Assembly: GCA_017537245.1 (NCBI GenBank)
Contig: JAFYLD010000051.1
Span: 1-64,000 of the forward strand
DNA: 64,000 nucleotides
Origin: Clostridia bacterium
GTDB lineage: Bacteria > Bacillota > Clostridia > Oscillospirales > Acutalibacteraceae
Direction of reading: 5' to 3'
Shown here: piece by piece, positions 28,459-36,417 of the stretch
Layout of the letters: each line of letters opens with the position of its first letter
How positions within the stretch are numbered: the stretch's first letter is position 1
Notes under the pieces: generated by a model
What the model was told of the DNA's origin: nothing
Databases searched by the model: none
What the model saw: the letters and a program-made list of their open reading frames with translations, nothing else
Made by a program: the position numbers and the translations under genes

Positions 28459-29283
28459 TTATACGCCTGAATATGCTGAGAAGCCACCATCAACCGGAAC
28501 GGTAATACCTGTTACGAAGCCTGATTTTGTTTCGTCAAGCAACCATTCTACTGTGCCAAGAAGTTCTTCTGCTTCGCCAAAACGACCCATTGGAGTAGAA
28601 CGCAAAATCTTGTCGGTACGTGGAGTTGGTGTGCCATCCTCGTTAAAGAGAAGCGCACGGTTTTGGTTAGATACAAAGAAACCTGGAGCAATAGCGTTTA
28701 CACGAATGCCTTCTTTTGCAAAGTGAACTGCAAGCCAAGAAGTAAAGTTGGTAACAGCAGCTTTTGCAGCAGAATATGCAGGAATCTTGGTAAGTGGACG
28801 ATAAGCGTTCATTGATGATACGTTAAGTACTGAGCAACCCTTACGACCAATCATATCTACCATAAATACCTGGCTTGGAAGAAGTACGCCCTTCATGTTA
28901 AGGTCGAATACAAAGTCAAAGCCTTTTTCGTCAATGTTAAAGAATGTGAGGAAGTCCTCTGCGTTTTCGTCGCCTGCAACGTATTCTTCGTGCGCGGTGG
29001 TGCAACGTGGGTTGTTACCGCCTGCGCCGTTTACAAGAATATCGCACTTGCCAAAGTCAGCAAGAACCTTCTGATGAACAGACTCAATATCAGCCTTATC
29101 AAGGCAGTTGCACTTATACGCTTTAGCGGTGCCACCGTTAGCATTAATACCTTCAGCAACCTTAGCTGCTGCTTCTTCATTAAGGTCAAGGAGCGCTACC
29201 TTTGCGCCCTTGCTTGCAAGGAACTGTGCAAAGCCAGAGCAAAGTACGCCGCCTGCACCTGTTACTACGATTACTTTATCCAT
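28459..29283 (-). CDS. uxuB: SDR-family D-mannonate oxidoreductase
   Basis: A 274-residue short-chain dehydrogenase. The cofactor motif is VTGAGGVLCSGFA, followed by NGAGGNNP, the catalytic Ser in VSSMNAY and YSAAKAAV as the Tyr-x-x-x-Lys pair; it ends PVDGGFSAYSGV. The SDR type of fructuronate reductase (YjmF-like) stands next to uxuA in Firmicutes and interconverts D-fructuronate and D-mannonate. Its start overlaps the uxuA stop by one base (TAATG). The name is used by function and position; E. coli UxuB belongs to another family. Confidence 0.8.
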   Translation of the reverse strand: MDKVIVVTGAGGVLCSGFAQFLASKGAKVALLDLNEEAAAKVAEGINANGGTAKAYKCNCLDKADIESVHQKVLADFGKCDILVNGAGGNNPRCTTAHEEYVAGDENAEDFLTFFNIDEKGFDFVFDLNMKGVLLPSQVFMVDMIGRKGCSVLNVSSMNAYRPLTKIPAYSAAKAAVTNFTSWLAVHFAKEGIRVNAIAPGFFVSNQNRALLFNEDGTPTPRTDKILRSTPMGRFGEAEELLGTVEWLLDETKSGFVTGITVPVDGGFSAYSGV

Positions 29284-30365
29284 TATTTGTTACTCTCCTT
29301 TTCAAGTGTATCCCAAGCGCCTAGCATATACATAATGCCGAGTGCGCGGTCATATAAGCCATAGCCAGGTCTTACTGTACCTGCCTTTTCACCCCAAAGA
29401 TGTCTGCCGTGGTCAGGACGAATATAGCCGTCGAATCCACAGTCGTGGTAAGCCTTCAAGATGTCGAGAATTCTTGTGTCACCATCACAGTCGCGGTGGC
29501 TAGCTTCAGAGAAGTCACCGTTAGGGAAGTGCTTAACGTTACGGATGTGAGCAAATGCGATACGGTCGCAGTGCTTTCTAACGATGCTTGCCACGTTGTT
29601 GTCAGGGTTAGCGTTAAGGCTACCTGAGCAAAGTGTTAAGCAGTTGTATGGGTTGTCAACCATCTTAAGGAATCTGTCAATGCTTGGCTCGTCGATAAGA
29701 AGACGTGGAAGACCAAAGATATCCCATGGTGGATCGTCCATGTGAATTGCCATCTTGATGCCTGTTTCTTCGCAAACCGGCATAAGCTTTTCAAGGAAGT
29801 ATTTAAGGTTTGCCCAAAGTTTTTCGTGGTCAACACCTTCGTAAGCCTTAAAGAGCTCGTCAAGTTTTGCCATTCTTTCAGGTTCCCAACCTGGGAATGA
29901 CATATTGTATTTTTCGGTAAAGTCGAGAATGTAGTTAGCCATTGCGTTGTAGTCGTCTTGGATCATACCCTTTTCATAGAAAAGTGCGGTAGAGCCATCG
30001 CCTACTGGGTGGAACAAATCAGAACGTGTCCAGTCAAAAATTGGCATAAAGTTATAGCAGATAACCTTAACACCAAATTTTGCAAGATTACGAATTGTTT
30101 GAATATAGTTTTCAATATACTGGTCGCGAGTAGGAAGACCAATCTTGATATCGTCGTGAACGTTTACCGATTCAACAACGTCAATATTAAAGCCGTACTC
30201 GTCGCACTGTGCTTTTACTTTTGCGATTTCTTCTTCGCTCCAGATTTCACCCGGCATTTTGTCGTGAAGCGCCCAAACAATACCTGTTACGCCTGGGATT
30301 TGCTTAATGTCTTGCAGTGAGATTTTATCGTTGCCCTCACCGTACCAACGAAATGTCATTTGCAT
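29283..30365 (-). CDS. uxuA: Mannonate dehydratase
   Basis: A 360-residue enzyme that turns D-mannonate into 2-keto-3-deoxygluconate. Family marks are MTFRWYGEGND at the start, YNFMPIFDWTRSDL, AIHMDDPPWDIFGLPR, CSGSLNANPDN, and RPDHGRHLWGE near the end. The start is ATG 30365 with GGAAGG nine bases upstream; a TTG eight codons earlier would overlap that site. It is first in a six-gene operon. The kinase and aldolase that normally complete the pathway are not in this window. Confidence 0.95.
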   Translation of the reverse strand: MQMTFRWYGEGNDKISLQDIKQIPGVTGIVWALHDKMPGEIWSEEEIAKVKAQCDEYGFNIDVVESVNVHDDIKIGLPTRDQYIENYIQTIRNLAKFGVKVICYNFMPIFDWTRSDLFHPVGDGSTALFYEKGMIQDDYNAMANYILDFTEKYNMSFPGWEPERMAKLDELFKAYEGVDHEKLWANLKYFLEKLMPVCEETGIKMAIHMDDPPWDIFGLPRLLIDEPSIDRFLKMVDNPYNCLTLCSGSLNANPDNNVASIVRKHCDRIAFAHIRNVKHFPNGDFSEASHRDCDGDTRILDILKAYHDCGFDGYIRPDHGRHLWGEKAGTVRPGYGLYDRALGIMYMLGAWDTLEKESNK

Positions 30366-30421
30366 ACATTTACACCTTCCGTTTTTCAAAAATTTTCACA
30401 ATGTTTTATAGGCATAATATA

Positions 30422-30462
30422 CCATTGTTAGTTATATTATACAAAATTACTTTTAACAATGG
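30422..30462. promoter_or_regulatory. Inverted repeat upstream of uxuA
   Basis: CCATTGTTA (30422-30430) and TAACAATGG (30454-30462) form 9-base arms with a 23-base spacer, 57-97 bases before uxuA. They may be an operator; the minus-strand promoter here is not clear-cut. Confidence 0.4.
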
Positions 30463-30486
30463 AATTGCAAATATTATCTTTAAACA

Positions 30487-30515
30487 TTGCAAATCGTATC
30501 AAACTGTGGTATAGT
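30487..30515 (+). promoter_or_regulatory. Promoter upstream of the DUF559 element
   Basis: TTGCAA (30487-30492), 17-base spacer, TATAGT (30510-30515) on the plus strand, about 30 bases before the left repeat of the element. Confidence 0.5.
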
Positions 30516-30546
30516 ATTAAAAAACAAAGTTTTTCCATCATCTAAA

Positions 30547-30568
30547 GCCTCCCTTGCCTAAAGGGAGG
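30547..30568 (+). repeat. Left terminal inverted repeat of the DUF559 element
   Basis: 22 bases, hairpin-forming, exact reverse complement of 31009-31030. Confidence 0.85.
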
Positions 30569-30601
30569 TGGCACGGCAGAGCCGTGACGGAGGGATACAA
30601 A

Positions 30602-30964
30602 ATGCAGCGAAAACACAATAACAACCTAACCCATATCGCCAAAACTTTAAGAAAAAACATGACCAAAGAAGAGCGCCATCTATGGTATGATTTTTTACGT
30701 TCATACCCTGTGCGTTTTCTAAGGCAAAAAGTAATTGACGATTACGTTGTTGATTTTTACTGTCACGAAGCGAAACTAATTATCGAACTCGACGGTTCAC
30801 AGCATTATGAGGAAAAAGAAATGCTAAAAGATAAAATTCGTACCGAAAAAATCGAAAATAGAAATATCACGATAATTAGAATTCCAAATAATGAGATATC
30901 TAAAAATTTTAGAGGAGTTTGTGAATATATAGATTTTTGTGTTCAAAAATCTATCCACCGCTGA
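30602..30964 (+). CDS. DUF559 (Vsr-like) endonuclease-domain protein
   Basis: A 120-residue protein of the DUF559 family, related to very-short-patch and PD-(D/E)xK nucleases. Family marks are LRKNMTKEERHLWYDFLR, FLRQKVIDDYVVDFYC with the acidic aspartate, and LIIELDGSQHYE holding the Glu and Asp of the active site. ATG 30602 lies seven bases after GGAGGG. The frame is open upstream but starts only inside the terminal repeat. It is the sole gene of a palindrome-bounded element, so it may act in that element's movement or in its defence; neither is shown. Confidence 0.88.
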   Translation: MQRKHNNNLTHIAKTLRKNMTKEERHLWYDFLRSYPVRFLRQKVIDDYVVDFYCHEAKLIIELDGSQHYEEKEMLKDKIRTEKIENRNITIIRIPNNEISKNFRGVCEYIDFCVQKSIHR

Positions 30965-31008
30965 ATCCCCTCGCACATAATATCCCTCCACCAAGCAAGC
31001 TTGGTCCC

Positions 31009-31030
31009 CCTCCCTTTAGGCAAGGGAGGC
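31009..31030 (-). repeat. Right terminal inverted repeat of the DUF559 element
   Basis: 22 bases, exact reverse complement of 30547-30568; followed by TAAA. Confidence 0.85.
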
Positions 31031-31062
31031 TAAATTTAAAACATTAAAGGTGACTTTATATT

Positions 31063-31881
31063 ATGAGCAAGTATTTTACACACAAACAAGATGGTCTTAA
31101 CTGTCATTATTACTGTGACGAGCGACCAAACAAAGACTCTTTTAAACTACATACGCACGACACTTTTGAACTGTATATTTTCGTGCACGGACGCGGCAAA
31201 TTTCTAATAGAAGGTAACGAATACCCCCTATCTCACGGTGATATTATACTAATGCGACCTGCCGAGGCGCATTATATAGACATAGATACCACCCGACCTT
31301 ACGAGCGTTTTTCGGCCCACTTTAGCGAGGACTTTTTTAAAGCGTTCGACAAAGACGGACTACTGCTAGAGGCATTTTTAAACCACGAACCGGGTACATT
31401 TAATCGTTATTCACGTGACGAATTCAAGCCCGAAATATATAATCTACTGGTAAACAATCTACTTAGCGAATCGCAAAACCGCCATTTGCAGGTTAGTTGC
31501 AATTTATTGCCGCTACTAAACGAGGTTTATAAGGTTTATAAATCGAGCCGCGACACCTTGACGCAAGACAACTCCCCAGTTCAAAAAATCGTAAGATACA
31601 TAAACAACCATATTAACGATAACCTAACGCTTGATACAATATGCAATAAGTTCTATATCAGTAAAGCGCAACTTTGCCGCAGTTTTAAGGCGGCCACCGG
31701 CTCTACGGTGCAAAACTATATAAACGCAAAGCGCCTTGTAAACGCCAAACGAATGCTGTCAGACGGCATCTCGCCCACCCGCGCCGCAACCCTTTGCGGA
31801 TTTAACGATTACTCGGTATTCTACCGCGCATTTTACAAAGAATACAGCAAAGCACCAAAAAAAGAATATAACAAAATATAA
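31063..31881 (+). CDS. AraC-family transcriptional regulator
   Basis: A 272-residue regulator with a cupin domain (HTHDTFELYIFVHGRGKFLI near 27-46, then GDIILMRPAEAHY) and a C-terminal pair of helix-turn-helix units: LDTICNKFYISKAQLCRSFK and CGFNDYSVFYRAFYKEYSK. AAGGTGA precedes ATG 31063. It begins 32 bases after the DUF559 element and points away from the uxu operon, which is the nearest sugar operon and a plausible target. Confidence 0.88.
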   Translation: MSKYFTHKQDGLNCHYYCDERPNKDSFKLHTHDTFELYIFVHGRGKFLIEGNEYPLSHGDIILMRPAEAHYIDIDTTRPYERFSAHFSEDFFKAFDKDGLLLEAFLNHEPGTFNRYSRDEFKPEIYNLLVNNLLSESQNRHLQVSCNLLPLLNEVYKVYKSSRDTLTQDNSPVQKIVRYINNHINDNLTLDTICNKFYISKAQLCRSFKAATGSTVQNYINAKRLVNAKRMLSDGISPTRAATLCGFNDYSVFYRAFYKEYSKAPKKEYNKI

Positions 31882-31890
31882 CTTCTAACT

Positions 31891-31964
31891 AACGGACAAC
31901 CAATGGTTGTCCCTACACAATAAATATTAAAATTTATCGTAGGGACGAGCATTGCTCGTCCGTT
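31891..31964. repeat. Inverted pair of GTAGGGA palindromes (BIME-like)
   Basis: Two short palindromes face each other: GGACAACCaatGGTTGTCC (31894-31912) and GGACGAGCattGCTCGTCC (31943-31961). Each is bounded by GTAGG on one side and CGTT on the other, in opposite orientation, 20 bases apart. The same outer bases recur at 36349-36408 and inside the RAYT pseudogene. Confidence 0.7.
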
Positions 31965-31990
31965 TTGTTTTAACATTTTTGTTACCTTCT

Positions 31991-32016
31991 GTTACAAATT
32001 TTGCGTTTTTTGTAAC
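31991..32016. promoter_or_regulatory. Inverted repeat GTTACAAA / TTTGTAAC
   Basis: 8-base arms at 31991-31998 and 32009-32016 with a 10-base spacer, just upstream of the promoter at 32038. A possible operator. Confidence 0.35.
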
Positions 32017-32037
32017 CCAATATTACAAAATTGTTAT

Positions 32038-32066
32038 TTGAATATTATTTTCAACAAGTATATAAT
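32038..32066 (+). promoter_or_regulatory. Promoter of the large exported protein gene
   Basis: TTGAAT (32038-32043), 17-base spacer, TATAAT (32061-32066), 68 bases before the start codon. Confidence 0.55.
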
Positions 32067-32133
32067 CAAATTAGTGAGAAAACATGGAGATTTCTCTATC
32101 TAATATCCAACAATAAAAATGGGGGCGTTAAAA

Positions 32134-34740
32134 ATGAAATTGACAAAAAAGAAAAGTTTAATTTTTATAATTGGTATTTTTATGCTAATTGCAAGTATTG
32201 TTGTATCGGTTTTGGTTTTAAACTCTCCCCAAACACAAAACAACGAATCTGATAAAAAGGAATATGCCGGTTCATACGATAGAAGAACGTACATATATGC
32301 ATTCCAACGTTTGCGTGAAGATTTCGGCGAAAATGTGTCTGAATTTTACTATTACACCAAAGATATAAATGGCGATGGTAAGTATGAACTGCTTATTCTC
32401 GAAAATACCACACTCTACATTTACACATATAAAGATAGAGAAGTTCACCAAATTGGCAGTCACGATTTTGTAACCGGTACATTCCAATTTTTAGAATCTG
32501 ATAAATATGACGGTATTTTTGTGTTTACTCAAGGTGGCAGTTGTGACCATTATAACTATCTAACGATAATTAACGGAAACATAAGTATTACCCCTATATG
32601 CAAATACGATTATAGCGGCGAAGACGCCTTAGAGGGCGCTATGTGGGTAGATATGAGCGACGACAAGGAAATGGTTGCCGAAGCTAAAAACGTTTACTCA
32701 AATGTTATAACTTTTTCACAATATACACCAATTAGTTTTCAAGGTAACGATGCGGTAAGTTTTGCGTGCGGCGCCTATAAATATGCAGCCGTTGTTGAAT
32801 TTGAAGAAGAAGTTGCAAAAAACTTAAAAATATATTCTGAAAAATCAAAAATGTTATTACAAACAATACCACTCAATCGCTCTGAAGACCTGCCTTTAAC
32901 CGACAGAAGCGTTTATGCTACAGATGTTAATTTTGACGGATATCTTGATATATTAGTCCCCGATATGCACCCTGCCCGCGCAATATTTTATAACGCGTAT
33001 ATTTACAACACAAAGCAACAAAAGTTTATAGAAGCGCCGTCATTTAAAGATCTGCCAAATCCTGCACTTGATACCAAAAACCGCCGCATTTTGCACAGCA
33101 GTAGCGGTGACAGTATGATGAGCTTCGGTATGGATTATTATGATGATAACACAAAAGATTTTGTGTCGATAGGCAGCATATCAATATCACCAAAGAACGA
33201 CCAATATCATTTTGTAGAATACAGTTACAAAGATGGCAAAAGAAGTGTTAAAAACGAGTTTTACGTGCCTCTGCACGAGTACTACCTTATACCAAAACAA
33301 AATCCCGACGTAGTTCCCTATTACGAGGATGGCGGCATTTGGGAATTAGATTCTGACAAGTGGGACAAATTGGTAACAACTACAGACACCGATTTTTCGG
33401 TTGATACTACATCAAGCGATAATCCGTTATCACTTGAAGAAGTTAAAAAGATATTTGAACCTTTACTTCAAAAAGCGGTGGAGGTAGAGCAAACCATAAT
33501 TAACGATTCCGCTACCTTCCAGTATGAAAAAGAAATTGCTTTTAGACATAATCAAAGTGACTACTCGCTTATAACTGACACTAATTTTCAGCGGCTTGAC
33601 AGTGTTTGGAATTACACCTATACTGCGTTTACTATGGATGCCGCTCACAGAGCATTTGGTATAAGTCTTGACCAACAGACACCCTCTCCCCGCTTTTTAG
33701 AAAAGGATGGTAAGCTATACTATAACCGCAATGGTCACGGTTATAATTCTGATTTTGATATTCAGAGTTTAAAAATTGTAAACCAATTTAAAAACGCAAT
33801 TATTGTAAGCATAACCGACCAAGAATTACCCGACGAAACAAGTATATTTATATTGCAAAACACCGAAAGCGGTTGGCGGTTTGCCAACACGCAGGTGGAA
33901 AGCTATAAAGTAAACGCCGATAACTATTTGTTAAAATTGGTTGCAGTAAACGAAAAACAACAACCCGCCATTGACGCTTTCACAAACTTTTTAAATGGTA
34001 AAGCAGTTGCCAAAGATGTTACACCAAATAAGCCGGCACAAAGCAAAGACTATATTTATATATCCGACTTAAATTGTCGAGATCTTACTCTTACTGGCAT
34101 TGACCAGTTCGCACTATTCGACCTTAACGATGACGGTATTCCCGAGCTTATAACCGACGGTTATACTATGGATGTATTTTCGTACGATAACGGTGAGCTA
34201 AAAGTGATTTATGAAACACCCGCGGGTTCATCATCGCTTAAATATCTTTTGGCAAGCAAAAAGATTTATTGGAGTCTTGCAACCACAGGTGTTTCATACG
34301 AAATTGCAAGCTTTGATAAGGACCTAAACGTAACTGTCGACACCTATTTTGACGGCAAAACCGAGCAAGAGGGTGACGAAGAAAGTTTTTATCATAACGA
34401 AAACAAAATAACCGAATCGGAATTTTATAAGCTTAAAGCCGAATTTTTTGCCCCGCATTTTTTCACCCCACCCGACACAGCGTGGTATGCCTACAACACA
34501 CCAAACAACTCATTATCTACAAATCGTGATATTGGCGAAATGCAGCCCGAAACACAAGAAATAATTACAATAGACGGTAAATGTTATCAGTCTTACATAG
34601 CGTCAAACGTTGATATACGATATATTTGGGTAAATAAAGAGGAATACGAAATGAAAACCAATTGGGACTGGATACCCGTGGGCACAAACAAATTCTATTC
34701 GCTAGAATTACTAGGAAATGTTAATGAGGGTGGAAAATAA
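32134..34740 (+). CDS. Large exported protein with acidic DxNxDG motifs, unknown function
   Basis: An 868-residue protein. ATG 32134 follows GGGGGCG; an ATG five codons earlier lies on that site. An N-terminal signal anchor (about 8-29) places the rest outside the cell. Three acidic loops of VCBS/FG-GAP or calcium-loop type occur: DINGDGKYELLIL (about 77), DVNFDGYLDILVPD (264) and DLNDDGIPELITDG (663), so the fold may be a beta-propeller-like sensor or binder. No enzyme motif is seen. The next gene, a DUF3298 lipoprotein, starts 12 bases after the stop and is probably co-expressed. Confidence 0.72.
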   Translation: MKLTKKKSLIFIIGIFMLIASIVVSVLVLNSPQTQNNESDKKEYAGSYDRRTYIYAFQRLREDFGENVSEFYYYTKDINGDGKYELLILENTTLYIYTYKDREVHQIGSHDFVTGTFQFLESDKYDGIFVFTQGGSCDHYNYLTIINGNISITPICKYDYSGEDALEGAMWVDMSDDKEMVAEAKNVYSNVITFSQYTPISFQGNDAVSFACGAYKYAAVVEFEEEVAKNLKIYSEKSKMLLQTIPLNRSEDLPLTDRSVYATDVNFDGYLDILVPDMHPARAIFYNAYIYNTKQQKFIEAPSFKDLPNPALDTKNRRILHSSSGDSMMSFGMDYYDDNTKDFVSIGSISISPKNDQYHFVEYSYKDGKRSVKNEFYVPLHEYYLIPKQNPDVVPYYEDGGIWELDSDKWDKLVTTTDTDFSVDTTSSDNPLSLEEVKKIFEPLLQKAVEVEQTIINDSATFQYEKEIAFRHNQSDYSLITDTNFQRLDSVWNYTYTAFTMDAAHRAFGISLDQQTPSPRFLEKDGKLYYNRNGHGYNSDFDIQSLKIVNQFKNAIIVSITDQELPDETSIFILQNTESGWRFANTQVESYKVNADNYLLKLVAVNEKQQPAIDAFTNFLNGKAVAKDVTPNKPAQSKDYIYISDLNCRDLTLTGIDQFALFDLNDDGIPELITDGYTMDVFSYDNGELKVIYETPAGSSSLKYLLASKKIYWSLATTGVSYEIASFDKDLNVTVDTYFDGKTEQEGDEESFYHNENKITESEFYKLKAEFFAPHFFTPPDTAWYAYNTPNNSLSTNRDIGEMQPETQEIITIDGKCYQSYIASNVDIRYIWVNKEEYEMKTNWDWIPVGTNKFYSLELLGNVNEGGK

Positions 34741-34752
34741 GGAGTGTTTTTT

Positions 34753-35520
34753 ATGAAAAAATTTATATTTTCTATTACTGCTTTATTCCTTGCATTATCA
34801 CTTTGTGCTTGTAATACAACAAACACAGAAGTTAATTCTTCTTACAATAAAGGTTCCGATATTCAGGCTGCAGAAAAAACGCAGGAAGACATAAAAATCG
34901 AAAGTGTCGAATATCAAATTTCACGTCAGGACAATTCGTACCGAAACACGAGCGACGAAATTTTGATTGAGAATTACTACGATCAGGTTATTGTTAAAGG
35001 TGACAGCGAGAGTATTTCTTTAATAAATAGCGCAATTAGTGACAATATGCACGAAAGTTTCCTTAAGCCCGAGGATATGCAAAATTACGCACAGCACGCA
35101 ACACCGGAATTTCCGTATAGGTCGAATTATACGGCAGAAGTAACGCATAACGCCAATGGATATATATCTATTAAAATGCTTTCAGTGTGGTATATGGGCG
35201 GTGTGCACAATAGCATTTGGTATGGTATGACCTTTAACCTTAATACAGGTTCACTCGCAACACTTACCGAACTTACAGGCATAGATTCTAAAGCGCTGGA
35301 ATCCCAGCTTAAAGAAAAAACTTGGAGTTATTTAACAACCGAACATAAAGACGAATTATTTGCCGATGCATACAATACGTTACAGGATTACACTTTAGAT
35401 AAATTTGATTTTTATGTAGAAAATGGTGAGATTGTTTTACTTTTCCCTGTATATACGTTTGCTCCGGGCGTGGTAGGGTCAATGACCGTTCCAACGGGTG
35501 TGTATATAGATACAAAATAA
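34753..35520 (+). CDS. DUF3298/DUF4163-type lipoprotein
   Basis: A 255-residue lipoprotein. ATG 34753 is eight bases after AAGGAG; the GTG at 34744 overlaps that site. The signal peptide ends in LSLCAC, a lipobox. The C-terminal half has the DUF3298 pattern, MGGVHNSIWYGMTFNLNTG then LTELTG and FAPGVVGSMTVPTGV, found in RsiV-type anti-sigma factors and PdaC-like proteins. No sigma factor gene is adjacent, so a plain envelope role is more likely than sigma control. Confidence 0.78.
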   Translation: MKKFIFSITALFLALSLCACNTTNTEVNSSYNKGSDIQAAEKTQEDIKIESVEYQISRQDNSYRNTSDEILIENYYDQVIVKGDSESISLINSAISDNMHESFLKPEDMQNYAQHATPEFPYRSNYTAEVTHNANGYISIKMLSVWYMGGVHNSIWYGMTFNLNTGSLATLTELTGIDSKALESQLKEKTWSYLTTEHKDELFADAYNTLQDYTLDKFDFYVENGEIVLLFPVYTFAPGVVGSMTVPTGVYIDTK

Positions 35521-35545
35521 TATTTTCGATTGATAAGATATAGCA

Positions 35546-35574
35546 AAAACGGACGAGAAAAACTCGTCCGTTTT
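35546..35574. terminator. Bidirectional terminator
   Basis: Stem AAAACGGACGAG / CTCGTCCGTTTT with an AAAAA loop, then GTTTTA, between convergent genes. Its right arm matches the end of the palindrome at 31955-31966. Confidence 0.88.
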
Positions 35575-35577
35575 GTT

Positions 35578-36303
35578 TTATTCCAATATATTACTTGTTA
35601 TATAATCAACGCCGTAGTCGATAAGGCGCTCGGCATCGCCTGGGTTATCAACCGTCCAAACGTTTACTTTAATATTATTTGCGTGGCAGGTATCTATAAC
35701 CTCTTTTGAGCAAACCCAATGACCGATATCTAAATCAAAGTTATATTGCTTTAAGGTAGCTAGTATATCGTCGTTAAACTCTTGAACCAAATACTGAATA
35801 GTAGCGTCCGGTTGTTGCTGCCTTAAATCTATAAGATTTTGCAAAGAAAAAGATATAAATATAAGCTTTTTAGGGTCGTAGTATTTTTCTACCTCGGCAT
35901 AAATCTCTGCTATGTGCTGAGGCGCCATTCTCTCTTTTAACTCTAGCACCGCAATTTTGCCGTAATATTTACAAATAGATAAATAATCTTTAAGATCAGG
36001 GATTATAAAATCACTACCAACCGTACGATTTTTTTGTGGTTTTAGAGTTAATGATTTAAGCGTAGAATAATCGGTTTCGGTAAGTCGATAATTCTCGTTG
36101 CTAAGGCGCTCGGTAGTATCGTCATGAAAAACTACAAACTTACCGTCATGCGTCACGTGAACGTCGGTTTCAATACCTACGTAACTGCGATTACCCGCAG
36201 CAACAAAGGCAGAAATTGTGTTTTCTAGCTCTAGTCCCGAAAGACCGCGATGAGCTATAAACTGTGTGCCATTTTTCTTTTCAATTTTAATTGTGTTAGA
36301 CAT
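35578..36303 (-). CDS. Glycerophosphodiester phosphodiesterase
   Basis: A 241-residue enzyme that cleaves glycerophosphodiesters to glycerol 3-phosphate and an alcohol. Catalytic and calcium residues: HRG (His18, Arg19), ETD (Glu45, Asp47) and HDD (His60). No signal peptide, so cytosolic UgpQ type. The start is ATG 36303 with AGAGGAA upstream; the frame stays open through the repeat at 36349-36408 but that part is not coding-like. Confidence 0.9.
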   Translation of the reverse strand: MSNTIKIEKKNGTQFIAHRGLSGLELENTISAFVAAGNRSYVGIETDVHVTHDGKFVVFHDDTTERLSNENYRLTETDYSTLKSLTLKPQKNRTVGSDFIIPDLKDYLSICKYYGKIAVLELKERMAPQHIAEIYAEVEKYYDPKKLIFISFSLQNLIDLRQQQPDATIQYLVQEFNDDILATLKQYNFDLDIGHWVCSKEVIDTCHANNIKVNVWTVDNPGDAERLIDYGVDYITSNILE

Positions 36304-36348
36304 TATAATACAATTCCTCTCTTGCATTAAATTGAAACAATTTATTAA

Positions 36349-36408
36349 CGTAGGGAACGACCTATGTGTCGTTCCGTTACGGTCAGGCACACAGGCTCCG
36401 ACCCTACG
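36349..36408. repeat. Composite CGTAGGG palindrome pair
   Basis: CGTAGGG at 36349-36355 and CCCTACG at 36402-36408 bound two palindromes: GGAACGAC-CTATGT-GTCGTTCC and an imperfect GGTCAGG / CTCCGACC. Same family as 31891-31964. It lies between tcdA and the GDPD gene. Confidence 0.65.
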
Positions 36409-36417
36409 ATAAAACAA

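Larger units (their letters stand above)
30547..31030 (+). mobile_element. 484-bp element with 22-nt terminal inverted repeats carrying a DUF559 gene
   Basis: The ends at 30547-30568 and 31009-31030 are perfect inverted copies of a 22-base sequence that is itself a hairpin (CCTCCCTT / AAGGGAGG). Inside each end a second hairpin follows: CACGGCagaGCCGTG on the left and ACCAAGCttGCTTGGT on the right, and then GGAGGGATA on both sides, pointing inward. TAAA flanks both outer ends as a possible 4-bp target duplication. The only gene is the DUF559 endonuclease. The left GGAGGG also serves as its ribosome site. Confidence 0.65.

Noticed and set aside
36304..36417. An N-terminal extension of the GDPD protein up to 36417.
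   Set aside because: The stretch covers a palindromic repeat, has no ribosome site, and the ATG at 36303 is preceded by AGAGGAA.
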